Both the position numbers and the translations under genes were made by a program. From positions 1-60,584 of the forward strand of contig CADDZF010000003.1 in the NCBI GenBank assembly GCA_902812445.1: 60,584 bases of DNA. The letters run 5' to 3'. Positions within the stretch are counted from its first letter, which is position 1, and every line of letters begins with the position of its first letter. The stretch is from Methylococcaceae bacterium (lineage in GTDB: Bacteria; Pseudomonadota; Gammaproteobacteria; Methylococcales; Methylococcaceae). Shown here one piece after another: positions 34,984-49,694 of this stretch. The notes under the pieces are model-generated. The model worked only from the letters and a program-made list of their open reading frames with translations. It was not told the origin of the DNA and did no database searches.

Positions 34984-37215
34984 ATGAAACGCCCAGCAGG
35001 CACGGCCAAACCAGGCGCGGAAAACTGCAGCGTTGGCTTTTTTATCTTTTATATCTTTTTCTCGATGGCATTTTTTTTTCGACCAAGCCTCGTGCAGGCG
35101 GAAAATCTGAAGCTTCAAGCGATCGATGTTTCTTTCTTGCCGGGCGGCAAACTGAGTTTGCAGCTAAGCTTGAGCGGTCCTGCATTCAAGCCAAGAATCT
35201 TTCATACCGAAAATCCCGCGCGCATCGCGCTCGATCTGCCGGGTGTAAGCAATGCGCTCGAGCGGAAGACCATCCCCGTGAAAATAGGCGGGGCGGACAG
35301 CATCCAGACGGTCGAGGCGGCCGGCAGAACACGGGTCGTGATCAATCTGGCCACCATGGCGCCGTACTCGAGCAGCGTGGAAGGCAACAAAATCTACCTC
35401 GTTGTGGAGAATAGCGGGGCCAGCGGCAGGTTCAAACGAACGCCAGCCGCGGAAACCCGTTTGGCCGAATCGGGTGCGTCTCGGCGCATAGAGAACATCG
35501 ATTTCAGGCGGGGAGAGGCCGGCGAAGGGCGTGTTCTAATCACCTTGACCGATCCCAAAACGGTCGTCGATGTCCGCGAGGTAGATAAAAAAGTGGTCGT
35601 CGATTTCATGAACACATCGTTGCCGCCCAATCTCGCGCGCCGCCTGGACGTGCTGGACTTCGCAACACCGGTGAAGGCCATCGAAACGGTCATGGAGGGC
35701 GCGAAAACGAGAATGACCATCACGCCGATCTCGGAAGATTATGATTACTCATCGTATCAATCGGGCAATCTCCTGATCGCCGAATTCCGACCGCTCGCGA
35801 AAGCCGAAAAAGAAGAGATCAAAAAGAAGGCCTTTGCCTATAGCGGTGAAAAACTCTCCCTGAACTTCCAGGATATTCCGGTCCGCCAGGTTCTCCATAT
35901 ATTGGCCGATTTCACCAAGCTCAATATCGTGGTCAGCGATACGGTGCAAGGTAATGTCACCCTGAAGCTCGAAAGCGTGCCTTGGGATCAGGCTCTGGAC
36001 ATCGTTCTGAAGGACAAGCAACTGGCCAAGCGAATGGATGGCAACGTGATTCGCATTGCGCCGATAGACGAAGTCAACAAGCAGGAGAAGGAAGAGCTGG
36101 AGGCGCAAAAAACGGTGGAGGAGCTCGAGCCGCTCAAAACCGAATTAATCCAGGTCAATTATACGAAGGCACAGGATGTCCAAAAGGTTCTGATCAGCAC
36201 CACGCAGAGAAGTGCCCAGGCGACCGGCTATAGCTCTCCCACGGACGGAATCGGTGGTCCGGGGCGTTCCACGCAGTCATTGTCGAACGTTTCAACCCTA
36301 GATAGCCAGTCCATTCTCTCGTCACGGGGCAATGTGACGGTCGACCAGCGGACCAATCAGCTCATCGTCAAGGATACCTCCCGCAATCTGGAAAAGATTC
36401 GCGAGCTGGTTCACCAACTGGACAAACCCGTGCGGCAGGTGCTGATCGAGTCGCGTATCGTGATCGCCAATAGCGACTTTTCGAGGGAACTGGGCAGCCG
36501 CCTGTCAGCGAACCGAGCAAGCTTTGTAAAAGACAGCCGAGGTAAAGAATTCACTGAAGACGGCAAGCTCTTTACCGAAAAAACGGGGGATGAAAAGCTG
36601 ACAGCGCCCGATCTCCTGGTCGATCTGGCGGCGGCGGCGGGAAAGGGAGCCGGCGGCGCTTTCGGGTTCTCTTTGCTGAAGGCAGGTGATTACCTCCTGG
36701 ATCTTGAGCTTTCGGCGCTGCAGAGCGAAGGGCGCGGCGAAGTCGTTTCCAATCCGCGCCTGATTACGTCGGATCAGACCAAGGCGGTAATCAAGCAAGG
36801 CATCGAAATTCCTTATCAGGCACAAAGCAGCGTGGGTGGAGCGCTGGTCAACACCATCATATTCAAGGAAGCCGTCCTCGAGTTGAACGTCACCCCGCAC
36901 ATCACGCCGGACGACAACATCGTCATGGATTTATTGGTACGCAAAGATTCCCAGGGAGTATTGCTGCCGAATGGCAATTTCGGCATCGATAAACGCGAAA
37001 TCCAAACAACAGCGCAAGTGGAAAACGGTGAGACTGTAGTCTTGGGCGGCGTGTACGAGGGAACCAAAGCGAATAACGTCAATAAAGTGCCCTTTTTTGG
37101 TGACCTGCCAGGCGTGGGCTTTCTGTTCAGGAAGAAAGCCCTGCTGGATAACAAGAAAGAACTCTTAATCTTCATCACTCCCAAAGTACTCGAGCAAAAT
37201 CTGGCGGTTCAATAG
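34984..37215 (+). CDS. pilQ: Type IV pilus secretin PilQ
   Basis: The 743-residue outer-membrane pore through which pili extrude. There is an N-terminal signal segment (VGFFIFYIFFSMAFFF), two AMIN domains that bind peptidoglycan (around 60-160 and 165-265), a secretin-TonB short N-terminal domain (LSLNFQDIPVRQVLHILADFTKLNIVVSD), an N1 domain and the secretin domain (VRQVLIESRIVIA, EVVSNPRLITSDQTKAVIKQG, PHITPDDNIVMDL, VLGGVYEG, VPFFGDLPGVGFLFR, LLIFITPKVLE). The Ser-rich linker after STTQRSAQA is normal. It is the last gene of the operon; aroK starts about 170 nt on. Confidence 0.96.
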   Translation: MKRPAGTAKPGAENCSVGFFIFYIFFSMAFFFRPSLVQAENLKLQAIDVSFLPGGKLSLQLSLSGPAFKPRIFHTENPARIALDLPGVSNALERKTIPVKIGGADSIQTVEAAGRTRVVINLATMAPYSSSVEGNKIYLVVENSGASGRFKRTPAAETRLAESGASRRIENIDFRRGEAGEGRVLITLTDPKTVVDVREVDKKVVVDFMNTSLPPNLARRLDVLDFATPVKAIETVMEGAKTRMTITPISEDYDYSSYQSGNLLIAEFRPLAKAEKEEIKKKAFAYSGEKLSLNFQDIPVRQVLHILADFTKLNIVVSDTVQGNVTLKLESVPWDQALDIVLKDKQLAKRMDGNVIRIAPIDEVNKQEKEELEAQKTVEELEPLKTELIQVNYTKAQDVQKVLISTTQRSAQATGYSSPTDGIGGPGRSTQSLSNVSTLDSQSILSSRGNVTVDQRTNQLIVKDTSRNLEKIRELVHQLDKPVRQVLIESRIVIANSDFSRELGSRLSANRASFVKDSRGKEFTEDGKLFTEKTGDEKLTAPDLLVDLAAAAGKGAGGAFGFSLLKAGDYLLDLELSALQSEGRGEVVSNPRLITSDQTKAVIKQGIEIPYQAQSSVGGALVNTIIFKEAVLELNVTPHITPDDNIVMDLLVRKDSQGVLLPNGNFGIDKREIQTTAQVENGETVVLGGVYEGTKANNVNKVPFFGDLPGVGFLFRKKALLDNKKELLIFITPKVLEQNLAVQ

Positions 37216-37385
37216 ACAGAGCAGGTAACATCCAAATTACACCGGCGCACTGGCATAGGCCCGATCGTAGTTCAGTCTTGAGTTATCCCGCCATCGATGT
37301 CCTCTCAGACGATTTGCCGGTTCCTGAAGGACCAGTCCCGGTAGCATGCTTAAGTGGTATCATCTAGCAAAAACGTCCCTTGCTC

Positions 37386-37916
37386 ATGCGATACTCAGGA
37401 AATATTTTTCTAATCGGCCCCATGGGGGCTGGAAAAACGACCATCGGCCGGCTGCTTGCGAAATCCCTGGCGCTCAGCTTTTACGACAGCGATCGGGAAA
37501 TCGAGCGGCGGACGGGCGTTAACATCCCAATGATATTTGAATACGAAGGCGAAAAAGGCTTTCGAAAACGCGAATCCGAGGTGCTGATGGATTTGGCCCA
37601 ACTGCACTCGATCGTCATGGCGACCGGCGGCGGGTCAGTATTGAAGGCCGAAAATCGCGCACTGCTGAGCCGGTGCGGCTTTGTAGTCTACTTACAGTGT
37701 TCGCTCGACAAGCAACTGGAAAGAACCCGTAAGGACCTCAACCGTCCGTTGCTGGATCCGGAGCACCCGCGGCAGCGGCTGGTAGACCTCATGCAGGTGC
37801 GCGAACCCTTATATCGGTCGATCGCAGATCATATAGTGGATACGGGCCGCTGCTCGAGCCGAAGCGTCGTGAATCAGATTTTAAAGGTGTTCAAACGGGA
37901 TGCCGAAATCGGTTGA
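37386..37916 (+). CDS. aroK: Shikimate kinase I
   Basis: The 176-residue enzyme phosphorylates shikimate in the chorismate pathway. It shows [19 protein letters not shown] (Walker A), [33 protein letters not shown] (shikimate site, Asp and Arg present), MATGGGSVL and RPLL in the lid. ATG 37386 starts [19 protein letters not shown], the usual start; TTG 37380 would add two residues. aroB starts 7 nt later, the conserved aroK-aroB-damX order. Confidence 0.95.
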   Translation: MRYSGNIFLIGPMGAGKTTIGRLLAKSLALSFYDSDREIERRTGVNIPMIFEYEGEKGFRKRESEVLMDLAQLHSIVMATGGGSVLKAENRALLSRCGFVVYLQCSLDKQLERTRKDLNRPLLDPEHPRQRLVDLMQVREPLYRSIADHIVDTGRCSSRSVVNQILKVFKRDAEIG

Positions 37917-37923
37917 CGATGCC

Positions 37924-39005
37924 ATGAAGATCTTGAACGTTGATTTGAAGGACCGGGATTATCCGATTTATATCGGTAGTGGCTTACTCGAGCGGCCTTT
38001 CTTATGGAACCGGCACCTCGATGGAAATCAAGCCCTGGTGGTGACCAATGAAACGATCGCGCCGCTCTATCTCGATCGCTTGGTCGACAGCCTGGCCGGT
38101 AAGCGCGTGGAAACCGTCGTTTTCCCGGACGGTGAAAGGTACAAAACGCTGGCATCAGCTACCCAGATATTCGACGCCTTGATCGACCATCAATTCAGCC
38201 GCAATGCTTGCCTTGTCGCCCTGGGAGGCGGCGTGATCGGCGATTTAGCCGGTTTTGCCGCGGCTTGTTATCAGCGCGGCATTCCCTTCGTGCAGGCGCC
38301 GACGACGTTGCTGGCACAGGTAGATTCTCAGTGGGGGGGAAAACCGGCGTCAATCATCCGCGCGGCAAAAACATGATCGGCGCATTCCACCAGCCGCAGT
38401 GTGTCATCGCAGATACCCGTACGCTGGCGACTCTGCCGGATCGTGAGCTGAGCGCGGGGTTGGCGGAGGTAATCAAATATGGTTTGATTCGCGATCTGGC
38501 GTTCCTTGCCTGGCTTGAAGGAAACATGGAAGCGCTGCTCGCGCGAGATCCCGATGCGCTGGCGTTCGTTATCGAACGCTCTTGCATCAATAAGGCTCAA
38601 GTGGTGGCGCAGGATGAACGGGAATCCGGAGTGAGGGCTACGCTAAACCTCGGCCATACGTTTGCTCATGCGATCGAAACCGGCACGGGTTACGGCACTT
38701 ACCTGCACGGTGAAGCGGTAGCGATAGGCTGCTGTCAGGCCGCCGATCTATCGCGACGCTTGGATCGAATATCGGCTGATGATCTTGAACGCATCGTCGC
38801 TTTATTCCGGCGCGCCGCGCTTCCGGTCATTCCGCCGCGGGAGTTGAATGCCCGGCGATATTTGGATTTAATGGCCACCGATAAGAAAAACCGCAGCGGT
38901 GAGCTGCGCCTGATTATTTTGCAGCGGATTGGCCAGGCTTCATTACCCGTCAGCGTTGATCGGGGATTATTGGAAGCGACTTTAAATGAGTACGGCAGAA
39001 ACTGA
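37924..39005 (+). pseudogene. aroB: 3-dehydroquinate synthase gene with a one-base frameshift
   Basis: ATG 37924 starts a normal AroB ([75 protein letters not shown]). At about 38326-38333 the frame breaks inside the conserved [12 protein letters not shown] motif: the sequence reads TTCTCAG where TTCTTCAG is expected. The downstream frame is intact to TGA 39003-39005 ([64 protein letters not shown]). In the upstream frame translation ends at 38374-38376. The enzyme is usually essential for aromatic amino acids, so either this base is an assembly error or the strain depends on another copy. Restored, the protein would have 361 residues. Confidence 0.85.
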
Positions 39006-40737
39006 TTCTTTCACCAGACAGCGCGAGCGCTCGTCCGCAACGGCGGCGAAAAGCCCGGATTCATCGCACTATTTTATTACTTCCGAGCGTGCTCAGAAGT
39101 TTGATTTATTGATCCATCTCCTGAATAACCTGCAGCAGCCTTTGCTGGTATGCGGACCGCCGGGTATCGGGAAAACCACCATGCTGCGCCGGATCCAGCA
39201 ATCGGCCATGGCGACCTGGACGGTTTGCCCGCTGACCGCAACGCCGGAATCGAGCTACGACAGCGTTCTCCGTCACCTAGAGAAGGCGCTGGGCGGCCAT
39301 GCCGAGGAAATAACGGAGTCGGGCGTGGCGAATGCGCTTAAGGACGCAGCCGGGCGGAAGCAGAAAATCGTATTGCTGTTGGACGATGCGGGCCGCCTCA
39401 TGGCGGGCGTACTCAACGCACTCTATATGCTCACCCGTAACTGTCCGGCGCTGCGGCCGGTGCTTTTCATACGGCCGGATGACCTGTATGCCAAGGCAGC
39501 CAGCGATACGGTCGCGGTCGACGGCTGCCACGAGATTGACCTTGCTCCGCTGACCGAGCCGCAATGCGAGACCTATCTGAGACAATTGGCCTTGAAACCG
39601 AATAGCCCGGTTCAACTTGAGCAGATTTCACCCGGCTTGGTACACGAGGTTTACCAGCGGAGTCACGGCATTCCAGGCGCCATCCTTGAGCTTTTCAAGC
39701 AGGAGCCCCGCGAAAAACCCACCGCTTTTTCGCCTATGAGGCTGCTACTGCTCGGCAGCATGGCTTCACTCCTCGTCACGCTGGCGGTGGTTTTTTTTCT
39801 TTGGCAAGACGATTCTTTGGAATCCAAATCATCAAGCGGCTCGACTCCAGAGAGCGCATTGAACCAGAGAGCGCCTGGATCTTCAGATCAGCAAACGGCA
39901 GCGATTCCAATCGGCGCATCGCCCGCCAGGGCGAAAAAACAGTTTATCGGGCAGCCATCTGCCGGGCCGGGAAACAGCCAGCCAAATTCGTCAGCGCCGT
40001 CCGCGTCCGAAGGCCCCGTAAGCGAGCGCCTCGCCGCCGAGCCGAAGCGGCCTTCGACCGGGCAGCCGGTGGCAATCGCTGCGCCATCTCCAGCCGCTCA
40101 AGATCATCCCGACCCAGCAATGGCCGGTTCTGCTGCCGGCCCAGGAGGGCAGCTACCCCCCATCACGGAACGGGCGAGCGAACAACGTGAAGCCATCCCG
40201 GATTCCGCTGACTCATCCGCCGTGGACGAGGAAACGCCAGCCGATGCAAGCGAGGCTGCAAGGACTAACGAATCAACCATAGCGGAAAATCGGTCTGCCG
40301 ATCATCCGGCCGCGACAGCGGCGCAGGCCCTGCCGGCTAGACAGGCCGATGCGAGCGAGACCGCGCCGGAACAACCACCGCTGCCCGCAGGAGCACAGCG
40401 GGCGGGTGCTGAACCGGCTCAGGCCATCAATGGAGCGGAATGGATTCTGGCGCAAGATCCGAGCGCGTATACCTTACAGTTGGCGTCGTTCAACCAGTCC
40501 GCCACCCTCGTGAAGGTCATTGCCGAACATCCGAATTTAGGGGGTTCGTCGGCTACCTTCCGTTCGCGCAAGGGCAGAAAAGACCTGTATCCGCTTCTGT
40601 ATGGCCTTTATCCTGATTTGGACGAGGCTCGAAAGGCGGGCGAGAAGCTCCCGGTTGCTTTCGGCAAGGCATGGCCCCGGCAGATGCAATCCGTTCAGGA
40701 TGAAATTCGCGCGGTCATCGACATAAACCCGCGTTGA
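38986..40737 (+). CDS. damX: DamX-like AAA-SPOR cell division protein
   Basis: The 583-residue protein has an N-terminal AAA/ATPase region (FLIGPP-like Walker [14 protein letters not shown] about residue 58, LLLDDAG), a membrane helix ([23 protein letters not shown], about 247-270), a long Ala/Pro/Glu-rich periplasmic linker and a C-terminal SPOR domain ([42 protein letters not shown]) that binds denuded glycan strands at the division site. Order aroK-aroB-damX is conserved in gammaproteobacteria. ATG 38986 overlaps the aroB end by 20 nt. The name follows location and domain layout. Confidence 0.85.
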   Translation: MSTAETDSFTRQRERSSATAAKSPDSSHYFITSERAQKFDLLIHLLNNLQQPLLVCGPPGIGKTTMLRRIQQSAMATWTVCPLTATPESSYDSVLRHLEKALGGHAEEITESGVANALKDAAGRKQKIVLLLDDAGRLMAGVLNALYMLTRNCPALRPVLFIRPDDLYAKAASDTVAVDGCHEIDLAPLTEPQCETYLRQLALKPNSPVQLEQISPGLVHEVYQRSHGIPGAILELFKQEPREKPTAFSPMRLLLLGSMASLLVTLAVVFFLWQDDSLESKSSSGSTPESALNQRAPGSSDQQTAAIPIGASPARAKKQFIGQPSAGPGNSQPNSSAPSASEGPVSERLAAEPKRPSTGQPVAIAAPSPAAQDHPDPAMAGSAAGPGGQLPPITERASEQREAIPDSADSSAVDEETPADASEAARTNESTIAENRSADHPAATAAQALPARQADASETAPEQPPLPAGAQRAGAEPAQAINGAEWILAQDPSAYTLQLASFNQSATLVKVIAEHPNLGGSSATFRSRKGRKDLYPLLYGLYPDLDEARKAGEKLPVAFGKAWPRQMQSVQDEIRAVIDINPR

Positions 40738-40738
40738 T

Positions 40739-41860
40739 ATGAGCTCCACACCTCAGCCAAATAAGCGTCCTATGAAGTCATCTGCGAACGATTGTTTCAT
40801 CCGCGCGTTGCTCAGGAAGCCGGTCGAACGCACGCCGGTCTGGATCATGCGCCAAGCGGGGCGCTATCTGCCGGAGTACCGGCGCGTGCGCGAGCAGGCC
40901 GGAAGCTTCATGAAGCTTTGCACCACGCCCGAATTGGCGTGCGAGGTCACGCTGCAACCCGTCGAGCGTTACCGGCTGGATGCCGCGATTCTGTTTTCTG
41001 ACATTCTGACCATACCTCACGCGATGGGTCTGGGGCTCGAGTTTGTCGAAGGGGAAGGGCCGCATTTCAGCAGGCCGATCCGGAGCGCAGCCGATATACG
41101 CCATCTGCCCGTACCCGATCCCGAGATCGAGTTGCCTTATGTGCCGGAGAGCGTGCGTCTGATCCAGCGTGCGTTACAGCGCAAAGTGCCATTGATCGGT
41201 TTTTCAGGCAGTCCCTGGACCCTGGCCACCTACATGGTCGAAGGCGGCGGCAGCCGCGAGTTTCGCAAAATCAAGCAACTCATGTATGAACAGCCGCAAT
41301 GGCTACATCAATTGCTGATCAAACTGGCCGACGCGGTAACCTGCTATCTCAATGCCCAGATTGCCGCGGGCGTCGATGCGGTGATGTTGTTCGATACTTG
41401 GGGCGGCGTGTTGGCGACGGAAGAATACGAGCAGTTTTCGCTTCACTATGCCACGCAGATCGTCGAAAAGCTGCATACGCGTATCGGCAGCAGCAAAATC
41501 CCCACCATTCTTTTCACCAAAGGTGGCGGTCAGTGGCTGCAGGCGATGTCGCGATCAGGTTATGACGCGCTGGGGCTGGATTGGACGACTCACATGGGCC
41601 GCGCCCGCTCGCGCGTGGGCGATAAGGTCGCGCTTCAGGGTAACCTGGATCCGGTGGCACTGTATGCATCGCCAGAGACGATACGTAGCCAGGTAAACAA
41701 CGTTCTTCGGCAGTTTGGCGGCGGCACCGGCCATGTGTTCAATCTGGGTCACGGCGTCCTGCCGGACACCGATCCCGCACACGTAGGCGCCATGATCGAG
41801 GCTGTACATGAGTTGAGCCCAGCCTGCCACGGCGCTGCCGGCATTGAAAGCGCGGGCTGA
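40739..41860 (+). CDS. hemE: Uroporphyrinogen decarboxylase
   Basis: The 373-residue enzyme converts uroporphyrinogen III to coproporphyrinogen III in haem synthesis. Signatures are [93 protein letters not shown] and the closing [18 protein letters not shown] 40739 begins after one base from the damX stop, so they are probably co-transcribed; an internal ATG at 40772 would still give the whole catalytic domain. Confidence 0.97.
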   Translation: MSSTPQPNKRPMKSSANDCFIRALLRKPVERTPVWIMRQAGRYLPEYRRVREQAGSFMKLCTTPELACEVTLQPVERYRLDAAILFSDILTIPHAMGLGLEFVEGEGPHFSRPIRSAADIRHLPVPDPEIELPYVPESVRLIQRALQRKVPLIGFSGSPWTLATYMVEGGGSREFRKIKQLMYEQPQWLHQLLIKLADAVTCYLNAQIAAGVDAVMLFDTWGGVLATEEYEQFSLHYATQIVEKLHTRIGSSKIPTILFTKGGGQWLQAMSRSGYDALGLDWTTHMGRARSRVGDKVALQGNLDPVALYASPETIRSQVNNVLRQFGGGTGHVFNLGHGVLPDTDPAHVGAMIEAVHELSPACHGAAGIESAG

Positions 41861-41923
41861 TTCCTTAATTTGCGCCTCGCAGCCGGGCGGCTTTGAGGGT
41901 CGCTGTCAGGTCGACAAGTGACC

Positions 41924-42478
41924 ATGTCAAACAGCAATCCCTGGAAATTCATTCGCAGCCGTGAAATTTACGATAACCCCTGGATACGCGTCGATGAAGA
42001 TCACGTGATCAATCCGGGAGGCGGTATCAGCCTGTACGGCAAGATCCACTTCAAGAACCAGGCCGTCGGCATTGTTCCGCTGGATCGGGAGGGCAATACC
42101 TGGCTGGTCGGGCAGTACCGCTATGTACCCGACGCCTATTTCTGGGAAATTCCGATGGGCGGCTCACCTCGCAGCGAAGACCTATTGGAGACGGCCAGGC
42201 GGGAATTGAAGGAAGAGACCGGTCTTCTGGCAAGCAAGTTGACCCAGGTCATGCGTCTACATACGTCAAACTCAGTCACCGACGAAGAAGGCTATGTTTT
42301 TTTGGCCGAAGACCTGACCGAAGGCGAAACCGAATTCGAGGAAACCGAGGCGATTACCGTCAGAAAGCTTCCTTTCCGTGAAGCGGTTCGCATGGTTCTC
42401 AACGGGGAGATTACCGACGCCATCAGTGCGGCCGCCTTGCTTAAACTGGCCTGCACGATCTATCCGCCTGGCAGCTGA
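41924..42478 (+). CDS. NUDIX hydrolase (ADP-ribose-type)
   Basis: The 184-residue protein has a complete Nudix box, G(x5)E(x7)REL(x)EE(x)GL, at MGGSPRSEDLLETARRELKEETGLLA, around residues 78-102. N-terminal NPWIRVDEDHVINPGG and WLVGQYRYVPDAYFWEIPMGG are typical of ADP-sugar hydrolases (NudF/YffH-like), so substrates are likely ADP-ribose, ADP-glucose or similar. ATG 41924 is preferred over GTG 41918. Downstream the convergent helicase gene ends about 40 nt later. Confidence 0.88.
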   Translation: MSNSNPWKFIRSREIYDNPWIRVDEDHVINPGGGISLYGKIHFKNQAVGIVPLDREGNTWLVGQYRYVPDAYFWEIPMGGSPRSEDLLETARRELKEETGLLASKLTQVMRLHTSNSVTDEEGYVFLAEDLTEGETEFEETEAITVRKLPFREAVRMVLNGEITDAISAAALLKLACTIYPPGS

Positions 42479-42518
42479 AGCGATACGCCGTACTCGACCT
42501 GAATGGTCGCTGCAACAG

Positions 42519-46805
<4,287 letters not shown>

Positions 46806-47086
46806 GTCGGTAGAGTAATGGATAGACGCATGCGGCGGAAGTCCAAAAAATCGGAGCGGGCAATGTTCCAACAGCGAAATCCCGACTTGGGTGAGAGACG
46901 CCAAGGTGAATGGTCAACGCGGAATGGCGTTCCGCCGCAGCGAATCTCCGCTCAGCGGGTACTGCCCCATCGCGAATATGCCGCCAATGACCCGGCTTTA
47001 TCCATCGAGCTCCTGCAGAAAAATCGAGGACTGCCCATTCCAGGTCAAGCCCTGGGGAGGTTCCGGTGGTACAAGGTGCTCGGAAT

Positions 47087-47162
47087 TGGTGGGCCGTGTG
47101 CGACTCGAACGCACGACCATCGCATTAAAAGTGCGGTGCTCTACCGACTGAGCTAACGGCCC
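47087..47162 (-). tRNA. tRNA-Lys (anticodon TTT)
   Basis: On the minus strand GGGCCGTTAGCTCAGTCGGTAGAGC opens a normal tRNA: a 7-bp acceptor stem pairing with ACGGCCC, the D arm (TAGCTCAGTCGGTAGAGC), anticodon loop CTTTTAA (anticodon TTT), and T arm around GTTCGAGTC. The discriminator is A and CCA is encoded (47087-47089 on the plus strand reads TGG). One mismatch at the top of the anticodon stem (C27-A43) is tolerable. It lies in the gap between the helicase and relA. Confidence 0.95.
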
Positions 47163-47325
47163 GAACTAGCGGAAGATCAATTATAAAAAGAATGCCAAAG
47201 CCCTGCAAATTGCCGAGCAGGCTCCGAGTGGGTTATCTCTCCGCAGCGAACCTGCTGCTCGCCACAGGGCTATGGAGCGATTGGGTTGTTGCTCGCATCG
47301 GCAGTCGCGGCAGGGAGCTTTTTGA

Positions 47326-49473
47326 TCAGGCTTTTCGCCTGACGTCCAGCACATTGTGTACCTGGCTGATTTTGTCGAGCGCTAGGCTTAACTGCGCCAT
47401 CTCGGATATCTCCAAGATGATGCTCATGCCAACAGAGCGGTCGTGAGAATTGGTATAAGAAGAAGTTCGCACGATGTTGATGTGTTCATTGGAGAGAATA
47501 TGCGTGATGTCCTTGAGTAATCCCTTGCGATCTATGGCGGTGACTGCAATTTCGACAGGAAACGCGTCAGGATCATTGCCCCAGCTTACATCGATCAGTC
47601 TGGACTGTCGTTCCTGCGGCAAGCGGATAATGTTTTTGCAGTCCTGTCGATGAATGGTGACGCCTTTACCGATCGTTACGTAACCGATGATGTCATCGCT
47701 GGGCGTCGGGGCGCAGCATTTCGCCAGATGGGTAAACAGGTTACGTATACCCTGGATAGTAATTTGGTCCGCTTCATTCAGCTTTTTGATGTGGTGCGCC
47801 CGCGCCGGAAGTTTCACCGGATCTTGCTTAAGGTCCGGAATCTTGAGCGCCGCAGCGACCTGGGTGGGGCTGATGTCGGCTCGACCTATGGCGATCAGGA
47901 AGTCTTCTGGCCGGCTGAAATGAAAGTGCGCCGCCAGTTCGCCGACATCCAGATCCTTGATGCCGAGCTTTTGTCTTTCCTTCTCGATAAGTAGCTTACC
48001 CGCGCGCTGATGTTTCTCGTGATCCTGCTGTTTAAACCATTGCCGGATCTTGTTGCGAGCATGTGCCGTTTTTACGTAGCCCATGTTGGCCTCCAGCCAG
48101 CCAAGGCTTGGGCCGCCATGCTTGGCGGTCAGAATCTCCACTCTCTCTCCCGATTTGAGCGCATAGGTAAGGGGTACAATATGACCGTTCACTTTGGCGC
48201 CCCGGCAGCGATGGCCGACTTCGGTATGGATGGCGTAGGCGAAATCAAGCGGCGTGGCGTCCTTGACCAGCCGGATGACTTGCCCTTTCGGCGTAAGAAC
48301 GAATATTTCGTCGGTAAACAGCTCGGCGCGAAAATGGTCCAGCAAGGAATGATCATCGGCTCTGCTGTCCAGCAGCCGCCTCAAGGAAGCTATGTTACGG
48401 TCGAACGTGGGATCTTGTTGCCCGCCTTCCTTATAACGCCAATGCGCCGCGATGCCGTATTCGGCGAACATGTGCATCTCGCGGGTGCGAATCTGGATTT
48501 CCACCGGGCGGCCTTCGACTCCGATAACGACCGTATGCAGAGAGCGATAGCCGTTGTATTTCGGATTGGCGATGTAATCGTCAAATTCATTTGGGATATG
48601 CAGCCACTTGCTATGGATCACGCCGAGCACCGAATAGCAGGTCTGGATCTCATCGACAATTACGCGCACCGCCAAAAGATCAAACAGGTCGTTGATGTCG
48701 ACTTGCTTGCGTTCTATCTTTCGCCAGATGCTATACAGGTGCTTTGGACGCCCATAAATTCGGGCCTGAATGCCGTATTGCTGAAATTCCTGTTCGAGCA
48801 GCGTAATGAAGTTATGGATATAGGCTTCCCGCTCCGCTCGGTTGACGGCTAACGCCCGGGCCAGCTTTTTGTATTCCTCCGGATTGAGATAGCGAAAAGA
48901 GAGATCCTCCAGCTCCCATTTGAGTTGGCCTATGCCGAGACGGTTAGCCAGAGGCGAGAAAATGGCCAAGGTCTCTTTCGCGATGTCATGGCGGACCGGT
49001 ACCTCCTGGTTGGTGAGTATTCTCAAGCGCTGCACGCGGTAAGCCAGTTTGACGAAGACGGCGCGAACATCGTTCACCACGGCAAGCAACATGCGGCGAA
49101 GTAATTCAGCCTGTTCGGGTTCCTGAACTTCTGTCTGGGCGTATTCACTGAAGGTATTCAGCCAATTTACCTTGTCGACCAGATCAGCCACGGTTTCGCC
49201 GAAGTGGGCTCGAATATAACTTTCCTTCAGGGTTTCGCGCAGGTAAGGGTCACTCAGCAACGCTGCCTGAAGCGTCTGCGAATCAACCTTCAAGTGATGA
49301 AGTATTGCGGCCACGTCGACGCCCCGGGGTCTGATTTGCCGGTCGGCGTCTTTGGCCTGCATGGCCAAGCTCAAGGCGTCTTCAACGCGCAAGGCGTCGG
49401 CTTCTCGGAAGCCCATGCACAGCTTCCTGGCGAGCAAGCCTTGCGGCTCGGCTGATATATCAGTGTGTTTCAT
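47326..49473 (-). CDS. relA: GTP pyrophosphokinase RelA (monofunctional synthetase)
   Basis: The 715-residue protein makes (p)ppGpp at stalled ribosomes. The N-terminal pseudo-hydrolase has no HD catalytic pair (ILHHLKVDSQTLQAALLSDPYL), and the synthetase has EFDDYIANPKYNGYRSLHT, the EXDD version that marks RelA rather than bifunctional SpoT/Rel. TGS (EIFVLTPKGQVIRLVKDATPLDFAYAIHTEVGH), a zinc/CC-type helical region (HLAKCCAPTPSDDIIG) and a C-terminal ACT domain follow. The gene begins at ATG 49473. It has its own transcription unit between tRNA-Lys and tpiA. Confidence 0.95.
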   Translation of the reverse strand: MKHTDISAEPQGLLARKLCMGFREADALRVEDALSLAMQAKDADRQIRPRGVDVAAILHHLKVDSQTLQAALLSDPYLRETLKESYIRAHFGETVADLVDKVNWLNTFSEYAQTEVQEPEQAELLRRMLLAVVNDVRAVFVKLAYRVQRLRILTNQEVPVRHDIAKETLAIFSPLANRLGIGQLKWELEDLSFRYLNPEEYKKLARALAVNRAEREAYIHNFITLLEQEFQQYGIQARIYGRPKHLYSIWRKIERKQVDINDLFDLLAVRVIVDEIQTCYSVLGVIHSKWLHIPNEFDDYIANPKYNGYRSLHTVVIGVEGRPVEIQIRTREMHMFAEYGIAAHWRYKEGGQQDPTFDRNIASLRRLLDSRADDHSLLDHFRAELFTDEIFVLTPKGQVIRLVKDATPLDFAYAIHTEVGHRCRGAKVNGHIVPLTYALKSGERVEILTAKHGGPSLGWLEANMGYVKTAHARNKIRQWFKQQDHEKHQRAGKLLIEKERQKLGIKDLDVGELAAHFHFSRPEDFLIAIGRADISPTQVAAALKIPDLKQDPVKLPARAHHIKKLNEADQITIQGIRNLFTHLAKCCAPTPSDDIIGYVTIGKGVTIHRQDCKNIIRLPQERQSRLIDVSWGNDPDAFPVEIAVTAIDRKGLLKDITHILSNEHINIVRTSSYTNSHDRSVGMSIILEISEMAQLSLALDKISQVHNVLDVRRKA

Positions 49474-49694
49474 GTTTGATCGCCGTAATACGAGCGCTGT
49501 CTAGCCAGATAATCCAGGACAAGCCCACATCTCGTGGTGGCCTGGAAACAGGTCTTTCGCCAGCTAGCCCTATTTTAGAATAAGAAGCGCCAAGGACTAT
49601 AGATGATCGTATGGTTCGGAGTCTCAGACACCGGGTTGATTGCTTTATTCTTCTCGAAAGATTAATCTTCGATGCTTCTTCAAGAGGGCTGTAG

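Noticed and set aside
46806-47086. Possible gene in the gap between the helicase and tRNA-Lys
   Set aside because: The open frames there have no ribosome site or motif. The 281 nt hold nothing I can support.
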